Shown here: positions 47,890 to 60,689 of the stretch, piece by piece
Layout of the letters: every line of letters begins with the position of its first letter
How positions within the stretch are numbered: the stretch's first letter is position 1
NCBI GenBank assembly: GCA_030159075.1
Contig: BROG01000951.1
Location: 1-64,000, forward strand
From: Atrina japonica
Lineage: Eukaryota > Mollusca > Bivalvia > Pterioida > Pinnidae
DNA: 64,000 nucleotides
Reading direction: 5' to 3'
Translations under genes and position numbers: made by a program
Notes under the pieces: generated by a model
Databases searched by the model: none
What the model saw: only the letters and a program-made list of their open reading frames with translations
Told to the model about the DNA's origin: nothing

Positions 47890-50800
47890 CATTTAGTTTA
47901 ATTTGTAGTATTTCATCAGAGTTAAACCGTACTTTGATCTTTTATTATGGACTCGTTCTGTTGTTTGCCCCAAAGGATCTTGTAGTTTTTGATTTTCAGA
48001 TATCTTAGTTACTGTCTATTTAGCAGATTGTTTTTCAATTCATCACCATTGTTGAATGGTGGTTATAAGTGCAACAACTTTGTAGAAATTATACAAAATT
48101 AACACAACATAAGTTGTTATCTGTGTCCATGTATGGCAAAACCGTATTATTTTACTTTAGAATCTTTGTCTTCACAATAACCCAAAATATTCTAACCATA
48201 GTTTCTTTGCTAAGTTTCATCATAAATTGTTTTGTATTTTGAATTTGGGACTTAATTTGTCACGGTCAGATTCTTTTGCTGGCGCAATCTTCAGTGAATT
48301 TTCCTGATACTCTTTTTACTTAGTATATTTTAAAAGACAAAAATGCATTATACTTCAACACTAAAACTGGTAATTTTTTTAATATCAGTCAAATTACATA
48401 AAGTTGATGTAACTTTTTTTCTCACAATTTCTACAAGGCATTGATCTTTGCACAGTTAAAAAAAATTATGGACAGATGAAGCTTGCCTACTTGGACCCTT
48501 AATTTTTTTTCTTTCATCAAAAAATCAGATCAGTCAAGATTAAAAAAGGTTATACAGTTATTGTAGACACAAACTTATTTTATCTAGTATATCATCTCTT
48601 AGGCGCTGAAAATGAAAACTACAATTTTACAAGGGGAAACAGCTTAAACATTTCGATCAAATGAATGCAGGCAATGATAATCAAAGCCTGAATGTTCCGA
48701 ACAAGAACAGGTGTGTGGCCAGTGTGTGTTTAGATCTGATATATAACGTTGTTGATGTCATGTCTTTCGTTTTTTATCATCTGTTAGTGTGTTGTATCAT
48801 TATTTTGTGATTTTATTACTATATTGTGCCATTCCATCTGTTTTCTATGTTCTTTTTAAGTGCGCTCTCTTTCTCTCTCTCTCTATCTCTCTCTCTCATC
48901 TGATTAGTCTGTGTAATACTTTAAACATTTTTTTATTCTTGTCTGTGGTTTGAATTTCCGAATTAGAAAATGCTGTCCAGCTCTGTTTACTACTTTTTTT
49001 TTTTTTTGATAAATGAATTTCACCATACAATTGAATTTTTTGATGAAGCTAAATATAATTCTGTATTCTCCAATATGCTTACTAGACACAAATGTGTTTA
49101 ACAAACATGCATATTTATTCACTTGATTAAAATTTGAGGGATTAGGTACTTTTTTAAAGTAGTTCAGTGGTAATCAGAGTATACCTTCAATTTTTATCAT
49201 GGGCACACAATTGTCTAAGAGTTTCTTATGGATGAATTGGATGGAAAACAGGCATCATTTCAAAACAATGTGGACATTTTTTGTAACAATTGTTTTTCAT
49301 AAATTTCAAGCAAATTTCAAATTTCTCAGGAAAATCAAATTTGTTATGATGATATGAAATTGTTTATGCTAAAAGTTCCTTGTTGTTGATCCATACTTAT
49401 AGAAAATATTTTAGAACCATGAGGTTGAGCAACAGATACCTAATTGATCATTGCAACACGAAACATATCTGGTACCCACAGTTTTAGTTTTGACAAGGGA
49501 GATGTAGATTAATTCTCCATATCAGTATTAAAAATGGGAATTTTTTTGTAAAAAAAATTTAACAGTGTTTGCTGACAGTTAAATTGTTACCTGAAACAAA
49601 TCGGAAAATGTTGATTGTATTGGCTACACAAAACATTAGACAAAGATAGTGGGGGGACATTATTAGAATTTTTACATGAAAAATTATTCATTTTGAGGTT
49701 GTTGGCTGTGATGTCATTCAAATCAGTCATTGATTCATTCATCTAATTGATGTTGAATATTTTCTGTTGATTTCAAATTAAGATAACATGATTATGATTT
49801 TTTATCTTAGCCCCCATTGATAAATGTGACCTTGGGATATGTAACGTGTTGGAACAAAATGTTCAAGTGCTATAGCTATTCTTAACTACTGTCTTACATT
49901 TCAAATAGTTTGTATTTTCTTCTAAGTTTCTACAAATATATATTCTGTTTAATCATCAATATCTTATTTTACTACACCTGATATTATATAGAAAGTTGAG
50001 AAAAGAAAAAAAAATGCTCACTCAAATAGGTTAACTGCAAATAACTAGTATCCTAGACAATTAGAGTTCTGCATCATTACATGGACTGAGAATATTTTGG
50101 GGTTTCTATCCCATTTATTACATTGAAACAACAACTGTTTTCCTTTGGGTTTTTATTTATTTATTTATTTTTTATAGTTTTTTTATTTCTAAACTTAAAT
50201 TTGTCAAGCATAGCTTCAGTATTTTCACTAGCTAAAACACATGGAATAGTGATACTGTATATTTGGACATTCTTGCCCTTAAGATGAGAGGGCGAATTTG
50301 AAACAAAAGTGAAAATTTCAAGCTAAATACCTGAAGCATGGACGTACATGCCATCCAATAGACTATAATGATTAAGCGTAAATTCAAGAGGGTGTGAATT
50401 TATTTTCTGTTATGAAAGGGCGAACATTTCCAGGTATTCAGGTAGTCTCGATCTCATCCCCAAGACCAAATTGTAGTCCACTACACAAACACATAAGAGT
50501 CCCCCATCTATGTGCCAAGACCAAATTTTAATTAACCTGATTTATGGAAGTGACATTCAGATATAAATAACTGGGGTATTGGTATAACTTTTTTTTTTTT
50601 TTTTTTTTTTTTCATCTTTTTGTTATTTCATGCTTTTGATCAGCATCTTCCAGAGATTGTAAATGTGCCTATAGGAGTTTTATATTTATACAAAAATAAA
50701 ATTAATATTAAAGGCAGCGAATATACTTTGTGTTAATAGATTTGTGTACAGCTGTGGTTGTATGTGTAGATACAATTGATCATTTGTAAATAAAATTGAG

Positions 50801-52610
50801 TGATATATAATTTTTTTCCTGATTAGAAATGTTGTTCATGTGCTAAGAGTAGATGTTTCTTGGGATTTTTATATCCAATCTAGTCGTAAAGAGTAAGAAC
50901 AAAATGGGTTTTTTGGGGTTTTTTTTTTTTGGTTTTTGGGTTGTTTTTTTTGTGATGTAGTTAAATTGGTAATCTGACATAAACAGGGCCTTTTCTCGTA
51001 ATCTGGTAGGTTTCTATTTATCATATTTTATCTTTAGATATATATTCTGGGTGCTACAGAAAAATTGAATTTTTGGAGGCTTTCAAGGAAGACTGATTAG
51101 ATGATTTAGTGATATGAAATTTATACAGAATCTGGAACAAGGGAAGCTACTCATCTACGCTTAGAAATTATTTAGATGGTCATATGATGTTTTTGATAAG
51201 TGACACTTTGCAGGAAATATTTCAGAATTATGTCGAGAAATGCTATACTTAAAAAGTTATTAAATATAATAGAGTTTTATACTTATAACCATCAGAATTT
51301 GACATGTTGATCATTTATAATACTTACTTGTGCATGGTTATTTATTAATTGTAATTACTATTCAGTAGGATAAAAATGCTTAATTTCCATTGACTTCTCT
51401 CCCTTTATACTGTTGGAACATTTCTGCATCACCAAAGAGATATTGGCACTTCATGGCCTTAAAATGTCTTCTGTGCAATTACATAGCAAGTTCTTCATTG
51501 CATATAACTTAATACGTTAAGATCTTAAACGATGTTATAATACAAGTCTGTTTACTTGTGGATTTTCTTCTGATGTATTTGGGTAATGCTGTAAATGACC
51601 AAAGACAAATAAAGACTTGCTGTACATAGTGCAATTTGAATCATGGTCCAATTATATGTAATTCATTAACCTCAGACGTTCAAGCATCCTGTCTTCTGTG
51701 AAACAGTATCAACTTGTCTCTTCATACTAAAGCTACTGTTATTACATGTTGATGTTTAATGTAGAAGAAATACATGTTCTTTTCTGTGTAGCGTGTTATT
51801 TTCGTCATCATTTGTTAGCGAGTATGAATGTGGATTAACATGATTCTATGATCTCATTTGTTATCATTACCGGCAGTGGCAAAATGTACTATTATGTGTA
51901 CCTGTATATTTTGTATTTTTATGTTACCTTTAACATATCACTTCCTGCTGTCTTTATGAACACATTAATTTTTAGCTATGTAGTAATGATATAAGATATA
52001 TATATATATAGACTTAAATCACGTACCTGTATCTTTGTTTTACATTCATCTGTAGGCACTTTGCAGAATGGGCAGTTTTTGGTCACACATTATGTCACAT
52101 CTAAACAGATAAACCTAAATACGGCTGCTTCTCCTTCCCTAAGATCTGTATCTCAATCTGTTTGTAATTTATCTTCTAGAAATCCACTGTGGATATTTCA
52201 TTTTCAATTTGTAAATTATAATATTTCTAAAAGTCGGCATAATATTCAAGTTACATTGATTATATTTTTATGGAATCTCAGGTGTATATAAATTTTCGAG
52301 TTCTGTTGAACCTATTGCATGTCTTTGATGCAGTATCTAAGCATCCAAGTTGTCCTCTGAATGGACATCAGAGACTAAGGTGCTCTTCAGAATTTTCCCC
52401 GGTGTTCAGGTCTTACACAAAGTAATGTATAACCACCACCAGCAGAATGTGGTGATAATAATACACCTGATGGATGTGAAGTGGTCAAATAACAAAGTAT
52501 TTCAAGTCTTCTGGTTGTTTTCTCTAAAATATTCTTGTTTTATTATCATAGGTCAGCTTCTGTACAGAAATTCAATTGCCTTTTTTTGTACCTCATAATA
52601 AACTCCCATT
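47890..52610 (+). other. INO80D: probable long INO80D 3'UTR with several AATAAA signals
   Basis: This stretch is T-rich on the + strand, almost free of the repeats seen elsewhere, and has no supported coding frame. AATAAA hexamers occur at 50695, 50789, 51608 and 52597, so alternative ends are possible. Vertebrate INO80D also has a long 3'UTR. Where the transcript really ends cannot be told from sequence alone. Confidence 0.45.
50265..50450 (+). repeat. interspersed repeat E fragment
   Basis: GATGAGAGGGCGAATTTGAA, GAAAATTTCAAGCTAAATAC and TTATTTTCTGTTATGAAAGG follow the order seen at 15110-15225. Confidence 0.5.
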
Positions 52611-52619
52611 TTAGTATTG

Positions 52620-53575
52620 TGCATATTAAGTTGTGGTTAAAATGTACGACAACCTACAGCTCCTTAGATTTGATCATTTTTGTACATGTAGTTTAATCAT
52701 AAATAAGTTGTTTTTTGTCATTTGTTATTTCATTGTCTTGTTATTTTTTGGAAATCAAAATATTACTAGTAGCCCTGTATGTATGTACCAAATTTATGAT
52801 TGCTGATAGGAATGGATCAGGATGCTGTTAACTAACTGATCAGTACTGATTCCACGAAGTATGACAAAGGACAATGTAGTCACAAAGTCTGTCATTTCTT
52901 AACATAACAAACAGTCTGTATAATTCAGATATTTTTTATATAAAAAATGTATTTCGGAGTCATCTGTGATGAAAGGAATTTCACCCAGTCCATACATTAG
53001 TTAAATCTGGAATAACGTGTGTAAATTACGCCCACTTTTGTCCTGTATTCAGAGAATTTAAACAATGATAGTCCGACAGTCTCATGTTACTAATTTCTCA
53101 TTCATGATTTTAAAAATAATCAGATGCAGTCTTCTGATCAAAGGATTTTTATCTAAGCTATAACTCAATAAATAGTTACATGGATGTATGATTGGGAAGG
53201 TATTTATTGATGTGAGTTCCCTGATTTTTTAAGTGTTTTATTACTAACGATGTTGTATTATGATACATGTATAGTACCCATTTCAAAGCAGGGATAAAAC
53301 AGATGTAGAATATTTTGTTTGAAAGTTGTTATAAATTTGTTGTAATTATATAAATTATAACATTTTATTGTGTTCAATTACATGACTCTAAAAGCAAAAA
53401 TGCTAATATTAAAAAGAACAAAATGAATAGTAAGTAGTGTCTTTGTTGTATTTTTAGATCACGGGAGTCAATGGTTCAAGTTGACCTATTGCTATCATTT
53501 TTTTGCCTGTCGTCAATGTTCTTACAAATTTGTTCGCCATACCTGCATCTTTGAGTAACGCTCATGATACTGTGT
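52620..53575. other. no gene seen
   Basis: AT-rich sequence with no supported feature. A short (CA)n run lies at 53606-53620. Confidence 0.4.
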
Positions 53576-53681
53576 CCTGTTACATGTATGAGAACGTGCG
53601 CACGCGCACACACACACACATAATATTTGTATGTATTACTGGAGCATTGTTTTAGCGGGGTCAAATTATAATTTATTTATG

Positions 53682-54036
53682 GTACGTGAATTAGGATATT
53701 TTTGCCATTGTTGAATTTTGGCCACCTTGTTAAAATGGCCAAAATTAAGCCATCCAAAATATGTACACAATGTTTATACCGATACTTCGTAATAATCTTT
53801 TACTGTGTGTTTAGATTTACACTGTGTGGACGTTAATTTTAATAAAGTATTATGCGACGTATCCAATTCTAATTATTCTACCGGCACCTTTTAATATTTT
53901 GGTATATGATGTTAGGCCAAATTTAAGCATGATATAAACATAAGTAGCGAAAATTCAACTGGCCAAAAATAACCCTTCATTTTGTGACCAAAGTGGCCAA
54001 ATTTTAGCGACGCCAAAATATCCAAATTTACTGTAA
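53682..54036. mobile_element. MITE with TTGGATATTTT-type termini
   Basis: The left end GTGAATTAGGATATTTTTGC...GAATTTTGGCCAC pairs with the reverse complement of the right end, ACAGTAAATTTGGATATTTT...AAAATTTGGCCAC. About 0.36 kb, with GGCCAAA motifs in both orientations inside. No ORF. Confidence 0.7.
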
Positions 54037-54224
54037 CAGAGTTCATACTATCTTGAAAAGTGCTTAAAAACAAATACACCCTTAATTTATTTCATCATAG
54101 TGCTTGAATTCTTCTTGGACGATTATCCATCGATTAAGGAAATTCTTTTGAATAAAGAGAAATTGGCTCCATCATACAGACCCTTCAACTAGTATAATAC
54201 AATTCGAGTAAAGCATGTTTGAAT

Positions 54225-55473
54225 GGGGCGCCGTTTTACTTTTTAATACCAGTACGTGATATCACTTTAGAATAGGTGATATCACTTATTCAGTGAGTGA
54301 TACCAACTATTCGAATGGATGATATCACCCATTGGAATACCGAATAAGTGATATCACCTATTCGAATAAGTGGTATTGCCAATTCGAAAGAGTGATATCA
54401 CATACGAATATAAAAACGAATGAATGATATCACCTATTCATATAAGTGATATCACTTTTGAATAGGTGATATCACTCTTTCAGATAGAAGATGTCACTTT
54501 ATACGTTTTTATAGGTGATATCACCTATTCGAATAAGAGATATCATCAATTGGAATAGGTGATATCACTTATTGAAATTTGGAAATCGTAAAAACCTTAT
54601 GCTCCACATTTCTTCCATAAATGTAGATCTGCAGTGAATATCACAAGGCCTATATCTATGGAAAAACAAAGCGCAAAGGACGATATTACGGTATCGTGAT
54701 AAAGGCGCAGCGCTACAGAATCGGAATCATCCCCCGTGTCTGTTGTAGGATTCGGACGGAGTTCAGCATTCAAAACAGACTGAGCCGCCGAAACCATACC
54801 GCCGACTCCTGTCATTTTGAAATAGGGTCCGATTTCCGCACAAAATTGTTTTAAAAGTGGTTGAATTTAAAACACCTATATGATTCTTCGGAGCAAATGT
54901 AAGGAAACAAAAAAATAAATAATTTATAATGCCCATGATGACACAAATTATATTTTTGTTAGACTCGGGAATATATTTTATTTTTGTGTAGGGAGCATTC
55001 ATTTGAATAGGTGATATCTTTCATTCGAATAGGTGATATCACTCATTCGAATAGGTTATATCACTCATTTGTATAAGTGATATCACTTCAGAATTTATAA
55101 AAGTGATATCACCTTTTGGCATAAGTGATATCACCTATTCGAATGAGTGATATCACCTATTCGAATAAGTGATATCAGCTATTCGAAAGAGTGATATCAG
55201 TAACTGGTATCACTAACTGGTGTTATACTCGGGAATATATTTAATTTTTGTGTAGGGAGCATTCATTTGAATAGGTGATATCGTTCATTCGAATAGGTGA
55301 TATCACTCATTCGAATAGGTGATATCACTTCAGAATTTATAAAAGTGATATCACCTTTTGGCATAAGTGATATCACCTATTCGAATGAGTGATATTACCT
55401 ATTCAAATAAGTGATATCAGCTATTCGAAAGAATTATATCACTAACTGGTATTAAAAAGTAAAACGGCGCCCC
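54225..55473. mobile_element. TIR element T2 with GATATC-palindrome arrays, same termini type as T1
   Basis: The left end GGGGCGCCGTTTTACTTTTT(AATACCAGT) is matched exactly by the reverse complement of the right end over about 29 bp. Subterminal arrays of ATTCGAATAGGTGATATCAC-type units, themselves palindromic around GATATC and TTCGAA, fill 54255-54575 and 55005-55450. The right array consists of two copies of a ~263-bp block (from 54958 and 55222). The unique core (54590-54955) includes a GC-richer coding-like frame on the minus strand. The total is 1,249 bp. Confidence 0.88.
54597..54815 (-). other. coding-like 72-codon frame in the core of T2
   Basis: It starts at an ATG (MTGVGGMVSAAQSVLNAELR) and continues with an Asp/Thr-rich part and a hydrophobic end. 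The GC content, codon-like texture and initiator context stand out against the AT-rich element. I do not recognise the protein. It could be a captured host exon or chance. Confidence 0.3.
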
Positions 55474-55754
55474 ATATTTTTGTGATGCTGTACTACTTAC
55501 TCGATCTCTTTAGTTTGTAGAGGGACTGCAAGCAGTATTTTGAGGATCCCATTGAAATATGAAAAGTTTGCCGTCAGTGCTTTTTTACTTTGTTTTGGCT
55601 TACAAAGTCTTGATGAAAGTGCTTGAAAAATCTTTCATTGGTAGTATGAACCATAAGTAAAAATTCTCACGCACATCAATTTATTCATTGAAGGGCATAT
55701 TTTTTGATAAACGAATAATGTTTCATGTCCAAATGTATGTGTGTGAAACGTTAT

Positions 55755-56110
55755 ATTTTTTATCCCCCCGGCCTGAAAGGTGCGCCGGGGGCATCTAGTG
55801 TTTAGGTCGTCCGTTTGTGTGCCAGTTGGTCTCTCAGTAATTCCGCCCGTTTACATATAATATGCAATATTTCAAGTTTGGATTGTGATACAGTAACCAA
55901 ACTCAAGACTGTAAGTTAAGTGTTGCTCACACTTCACTGACATCACATGCCTTTGGGGGTGGGATGGGGTCAAAATGTATGACATTGCAAAAATTTGTTG
56001 GGAACGCAAACACATGTTGTTTCTCTGTAACTTTGCTTATTCATATTCAGCTGTTTCCGATGAGAGGAAATCGCGTGAAATAAAACTCTATATTGTAATA
56101 TTGCCCACAT
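55755..56110 (+). repeat. mollusc-type interspersed repeat, CCCCGGC start
   Basis: It begins with a small hairpin (CCCCCCGGCCTGAAAGGTGC then GCCGGGGG), followed by TCGTCCGTTTGTGTGCCAGT and TCTCAGTAATTCCGCCCGTT. No ORF. Boundaries are approximate. Confidence 0.4.
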
Positions 56111-56415
56111 GATTTTGGTTGATGAAAAGTTGATTTCAGCTTCACTTACAGCGCCTTGTAAACAATGATCAAGAACATACTATGATAGATGTAAACATTT
56201 TTCAGTATTTGATTCTAGTCCTTGTATAATCCAATACATCATCCTACTCCACATCCTTTGGTTTGGTTTAAACAATATTTTATTAATTTAATTCAATAGA
56301 TTATTATTGTATATATACCCCGGCGACATAGGTTTTCGACGATCTAAAATGATCCTATGTTTACGGAGACGTAATGAACTGTCGAATTCAACATATTGTT
56401 GAAAACATAAGTCAG

Positions 56416-56612
<197 letters not shown>

Positions 56613-56699
56613 TGATTGTGTTATTGAGATTCGGCAACAAGTTGTGAAACTTAAATATAGCCGGCTCCCGATAACAATTTTCTTATTTCCATTCCGCCA

Positions 56700-57535
56700 C
56701 ATTAAATAAAATCTCTCTTGGCCATTTAAAGGAAGGAACAGTATAGAAATATTGCTGGAGTTTTTGCGTCCATAAGCAAGGGTGGGCCATATACTAGTTT
56801 AACCTTTCTGACGATGCTTTCTACTCTACTCTATATTTTCCCGTGATCTATGGTTTAGTTTATTTTCTAATTACCCACCTAATACATGACTATTGTTTAA
56901 CGGGCGTTATAGCAAGCTTCGACTACTACATATTGGCAAGTCTAGACAGGCTTATTACACTTACAATTACTGCTTTTTATTTAGTAATAAGAAATATGGA
57001 TATGTCATTCGTATGGGATAGTACAAATATCAGTAAGGGCAGGGCGGTGCGTCCTGTTTGATCTCTCTAGCTGTAGCATTATTATAGATACATATATAAA
57101 AGTCTAGTAAAAGTTTGCAGAATTAGAGGATTTGCTGATTGAAATAATGATAGGCAATACAGCAGTGTTCTAGGTTGTTTTAGTAAATACCATGTCCACT
57201 ACGAAGCTCAAAGTTCCATATTTCATTGATATGTACTTGGCAATACCGCTTAGAAATGACATACACCATCTCGAGTTTGATGGCCACATTTTATGCGAGA
57301 CTGTCATTCAGTTCAAGCTCTTCCAAAATAGTTCTTGGTTAATGTTTTGGACCAAATTAATTGTCTCCCCTTTTCACATTTTTGTTCTGCACAAATAGTA
57401 ACTTCTACACGACTTAATTCATAATTATCTCAATGTTTACAGGTCTGCAGAAGTACTGTACAACGGCCTACTCAAGAAGCTGAGTCAATCAGATGTGGAT
57501 CCTACAGAATTCAAAAGAATTATTGGAACATTTTA
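56700..57535. other. no gene seen
   Basis: AT-rich sequence. Small frames at 56843-57061 and 57192-57398 lack motif or splice support. Confidence 0.4.
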
Positions 57536-57539
57536 AGTC

Positions 57540-58380
57540 TCCAAATTTCAAACATATTACAAGCATCAAGTCTTTTGATTTTTTTTTATCTTTACACAAC
57601 AATTCCTCTCATCAAGAACTCAAAAACAGATTAACAACATCAACAACTCCTTAGTAGTGTTAGGTAATGAGGAACCTTATTTTGTGAAGGAACACTGATT
57701 CCAATAACAAGTACACTGAAGACGATAATATTAAGATGCTGGGGTTTCTGTTAGACAACATATTCGTGGTGTTTGCGGGAAAAGTTTTCCAACAACTTGT
57801 CAGCATTCCAGTGGGTATTAAAAAGGCTCTCAAAAACAAACGATTAGATTGGGTTCAATTTTACTTACAGGTATATCGACGACGTCCTGTCTATAAATAA
57901 TTCAGAAGTTCAGAATTACCTTGGTCAGATATATCCTGTTGAGCTAGAGATCAATGAGACGACAGAGAGCAACACATCTGCTTCTTGCCTAGATTTACTC
58001 CTGTCGATTGGAAAGGACGGTCAACTTATATGACAAACGCGACGTTTTCAATTTACATATCACGAACTCCCAATTTCTAAGTAATACTCCATCTTCTCCT
58101 GCCTATGGCGTTATCGTTTCACAACTTATACGTTATGGCAGGGCATGCTCTTCTTATGAATGTTTTACTCTACTACTTACACAAGGTTACATCGTTAAAC
58201 GCTTGGAATCGTCAGTTTTATGGTTTATACGGGGATCTTGTTAAAAATATGAAGTCCCCCACTCAGTAATATAAGATGGTATTCTGGAACAAGACCCCAC
58301 AGACAGTGACTCCCTTTCGCCAATCGCGCTTTTCACAGAACTTGAACTTTTCACCTAACTTGACCTTTTCACTGAATTTG
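57540..58380 (+). pseudogene. Penelope-like reverse-transcriptase relic, copy 2
   Basis: Broken but ordered RT motifs are seen: YTTIP-like text near 57595, EEPYFVKEH near 57670, LGFLLDNIFVVFAGKVFQQL (57739-57798) with SIPVGI, then, after an internal deletion, a frameshifted Y-I-D-D-V-L-S-I-N-N (about 57874), ESNTSASCLDLLLSIGKDGQ (57964-58023), and SSPAYGVIVSQLIRYGRACS. At least one deletion and several frameshifts. More 5' sequence survives than in copy 1. Confidence 0.75.
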
Positions 58381-58500
58381 ACCCGTTCATCGAACTAGTA
58401 AGCTTACCATGGAACAGACTCCTTCCGGACACCTGATCCTATCTCGTTTGGGATTCGCAGTTGTTTTTCATGTTGATACCATTTGCACATTTAATTCATC
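58380..58500 (+). repeat. tail of RT relic copy 2
   Basis: Tandem ACTTGACCTTTTCACYGA-like words and then ACTCCTTCCGGACACCTGAT match the tail of copy 1 in the same order. Confidence 0.6.
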
Positions 58501-58569
58501 GTGTTTCGATTATTAATTGGTACTTCATCATTTTTACTTACACAAATGTACCTATAGTACGAAAGCCTA

Positions 58570-59988
58570 CAGGACTCAATTTTGTCCAGCAAAAAAAAAT
58601 CGCGTCATAATGCGAAAAAAGGCGTTATAACGACTTTTGAAATGCGGAATAACGCGAAAAAGGCGTTATAACGACTTTTGAAAGGCGTTATAACGCGAAA
58701 AAAAGAGGTTATAACGACTTTTGAAGGGCGTTATAACGACTTTTGAAAGGCGTAATAACGACTTTTGAAAGGTGTTTTTACGTGAAAAAAGCCATTATAA
58801 CGACTTTTCAAGGGTGTTATTACGCGAAAAAAAGCTGCAAGGCAATGTTACACCACACATCTGAGGCAAACCTTATGCAAATCCATTGGTGAATTTTGGA
58901 AATTTCAAAATCCACAAAAAATTCACAAAAATCGTGGTTTGATAATTTACACGTTTGTCAATTTGTTAGGCCAAGTCTCAAAATCCACATGAAAACAACA
59001 CCCAAACAAAATATGTTTAACCACCACAACTGCCCCCAAGAAAAAATCCCCCCACAGACTTAACATAGCAACAGCAAAATGTAGTCATCTCTAGCGTTTG
59101 TCAATTCCCACCCTCGCGTCAAATTTCATGCAAATCTGAAATTTGTTTTTCTTAACGCTTGTTCATTGTAAACATTCATGGCAAAAACCAACGAAAAAGG
59201 ATTATAAACATTAAAAACCTTGACCTAGCATAACCAAAAGTTAATGGGCGTTAAGGCATGTCAACCCGAACAATTCAGCTAGACTGCATGTATATGAAAA
59301 TCCGTTTATTAATTTGTCCATTTCTGAAAATCCTCAAAAATCTTGTCTTTACCCCAATAAGAAACCCCACACTTAACATAGGATCCCCAAATTTAAAAAA
59401 TCTCCGTCAATTTTTTTATTCCCAAATCTGTGCCAAATTTCATACACATCCATCGAGTAATTCATTTTATATCTTGTTCACAGACAAACAAGAAATGACA
59501 TTTTGATTTTACGCCAAAACAGTTTTGATCAACACCAATATATACTGTCTACCTTTTTTTCGCGTAATAAGGCCTTTCAAAAAGTCGTTATAACGCCTTT
59601 CAAAAAGTCGTTATAACGCCTTTTTTTCGAGTAATAATGCTTTTCAAAAGTCGTTATAATGCTTTTTTTCGCATAATAACGCCTTTTTCTCGCATTTCAA
59701 AAAGTCGTTATAACGCCTTTTTTCGCGTAATAACGCCTTTCAAAAAGTCGTTATAATGCCTTTTTTCGCGTAATAACGTCTTTCAAAAAGTCGTTATAAC
59801 GCCTTTTTTCACGTAATAACGCCTTTCAAAAGTCGTTACAATGCCTTTTTTCGCGTAATAACTCCTTTTAAAGTCGCTATAACGCCTTTGTTTCGCATAA
59901 TATCGCCTTTCAAAAGTCGTAATAACGCATTATTTCGCGTAATAACGCAATTTTATTATTTTTTTTGCTGGACAACATTGAGCCTACT
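58570..59988. mobile_element. TIR element T3 with CGTTATAACG-palindrome arrays
   Basis: CTCAATTTTGTCCAGCAAAA on the left and CTCAATGTTGTCCAGCAAAA as the reverse complement of the right form the TIR, extended by further A residues. The left array (58600-58830) repeats GGCGTTATAACGACTTTTGA, and the right array (59560-59950) repeats its reverse complement, TCAAAAGTCGTTATAACGCC. The unit holds the palindrome CGTTATAACG. The core (58840-59550) has two diverged copies of a CCCCACA..CTTAACATAG ... CAAATTTCAT block. About 1.42 kb with no transposase frame. Confidence 0.88.
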
Positions 59989-60397
59989 ATAGCATATGTA
60001 TTTTGACGAAAAAAAAAGAATCTACTAATCAAACGTTTAAAAAAGATCTTGTGATAAACATTCAAATTTTTCATTCAATTTTCAATCCAAATTCCTTCAA
60101 AAAGATATATTTTATTGAATAACAAAATGACTTTCTTTTGGAAATGCATTTTGATTGTACTTTGACTATAAGTGATATTTTTGTTCTTGTGGTTTTATAT
60201 ATTACCACGAATTCACCGTATCAAGAGTTTTGTTATCGACAACACAATATCCAATTGCAGTGAACGTAAAGTGAAGTTCAAATTGGACAGTTTCATTATT
60301 CTCCGAGGTTCTTTTCACTGCTGAAGAAATTCGTTTAACGCTTAAGCACAGTTTTATTTCCTTTTTAATTTTTCCGATTTAGGTGTAAATAGTATTC

Positions 60398-60432
60398 GTT
60401 TGTTTGTTTATTGTTGTTTAACGTCCCACTCA

Positions 60433-60463
<31 letters not shown>

Positions 60464-60677
60464 AATGCTGGTGAAGGGCTTCAAAGTTTGACCTATGCTC
60501 GGCACTTACGACCATTGAGCAGTGAGGGTTCTTTAACGTGCCGACACCTACTGTGACACGGGACCTCGACTTTTACTGTCTCATCAGAAGGACTGGAAAA
60601 CAACCTGCCGCCGGCTTGATTCAAACTCACGACCTCAGGATCAAGAGTCGAGCGCGCTACGACTGAGCCATGTGGGC
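60398..60677 (-). repeat. SINE-A, nearly full length
   Basis: The minus strand reads a tRNA-like head (GCCCACATGGCTCAGTCG, AGCGCGCTCGACTCTTGATC, then a GAGTTTGAATC B-box), a body (GTCACAGTAGGTGTCGGCAC, AGTGAGTGAAAAATTC-type end) and a tail of TAAACAACAATAAACAAACA. It is the best reference copy for the family in this window. Confidence 0.88.
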
Positions 60678-60689
60678 ACGTGATTGCTA

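Noticed and set aside
60605..60677. tRNA gene on the minus strand
   Set aside because: A- and B-box-like words are present, but they are the head of a SINE with a SINE body and tail attached, and a full cloverleaf is not evident.
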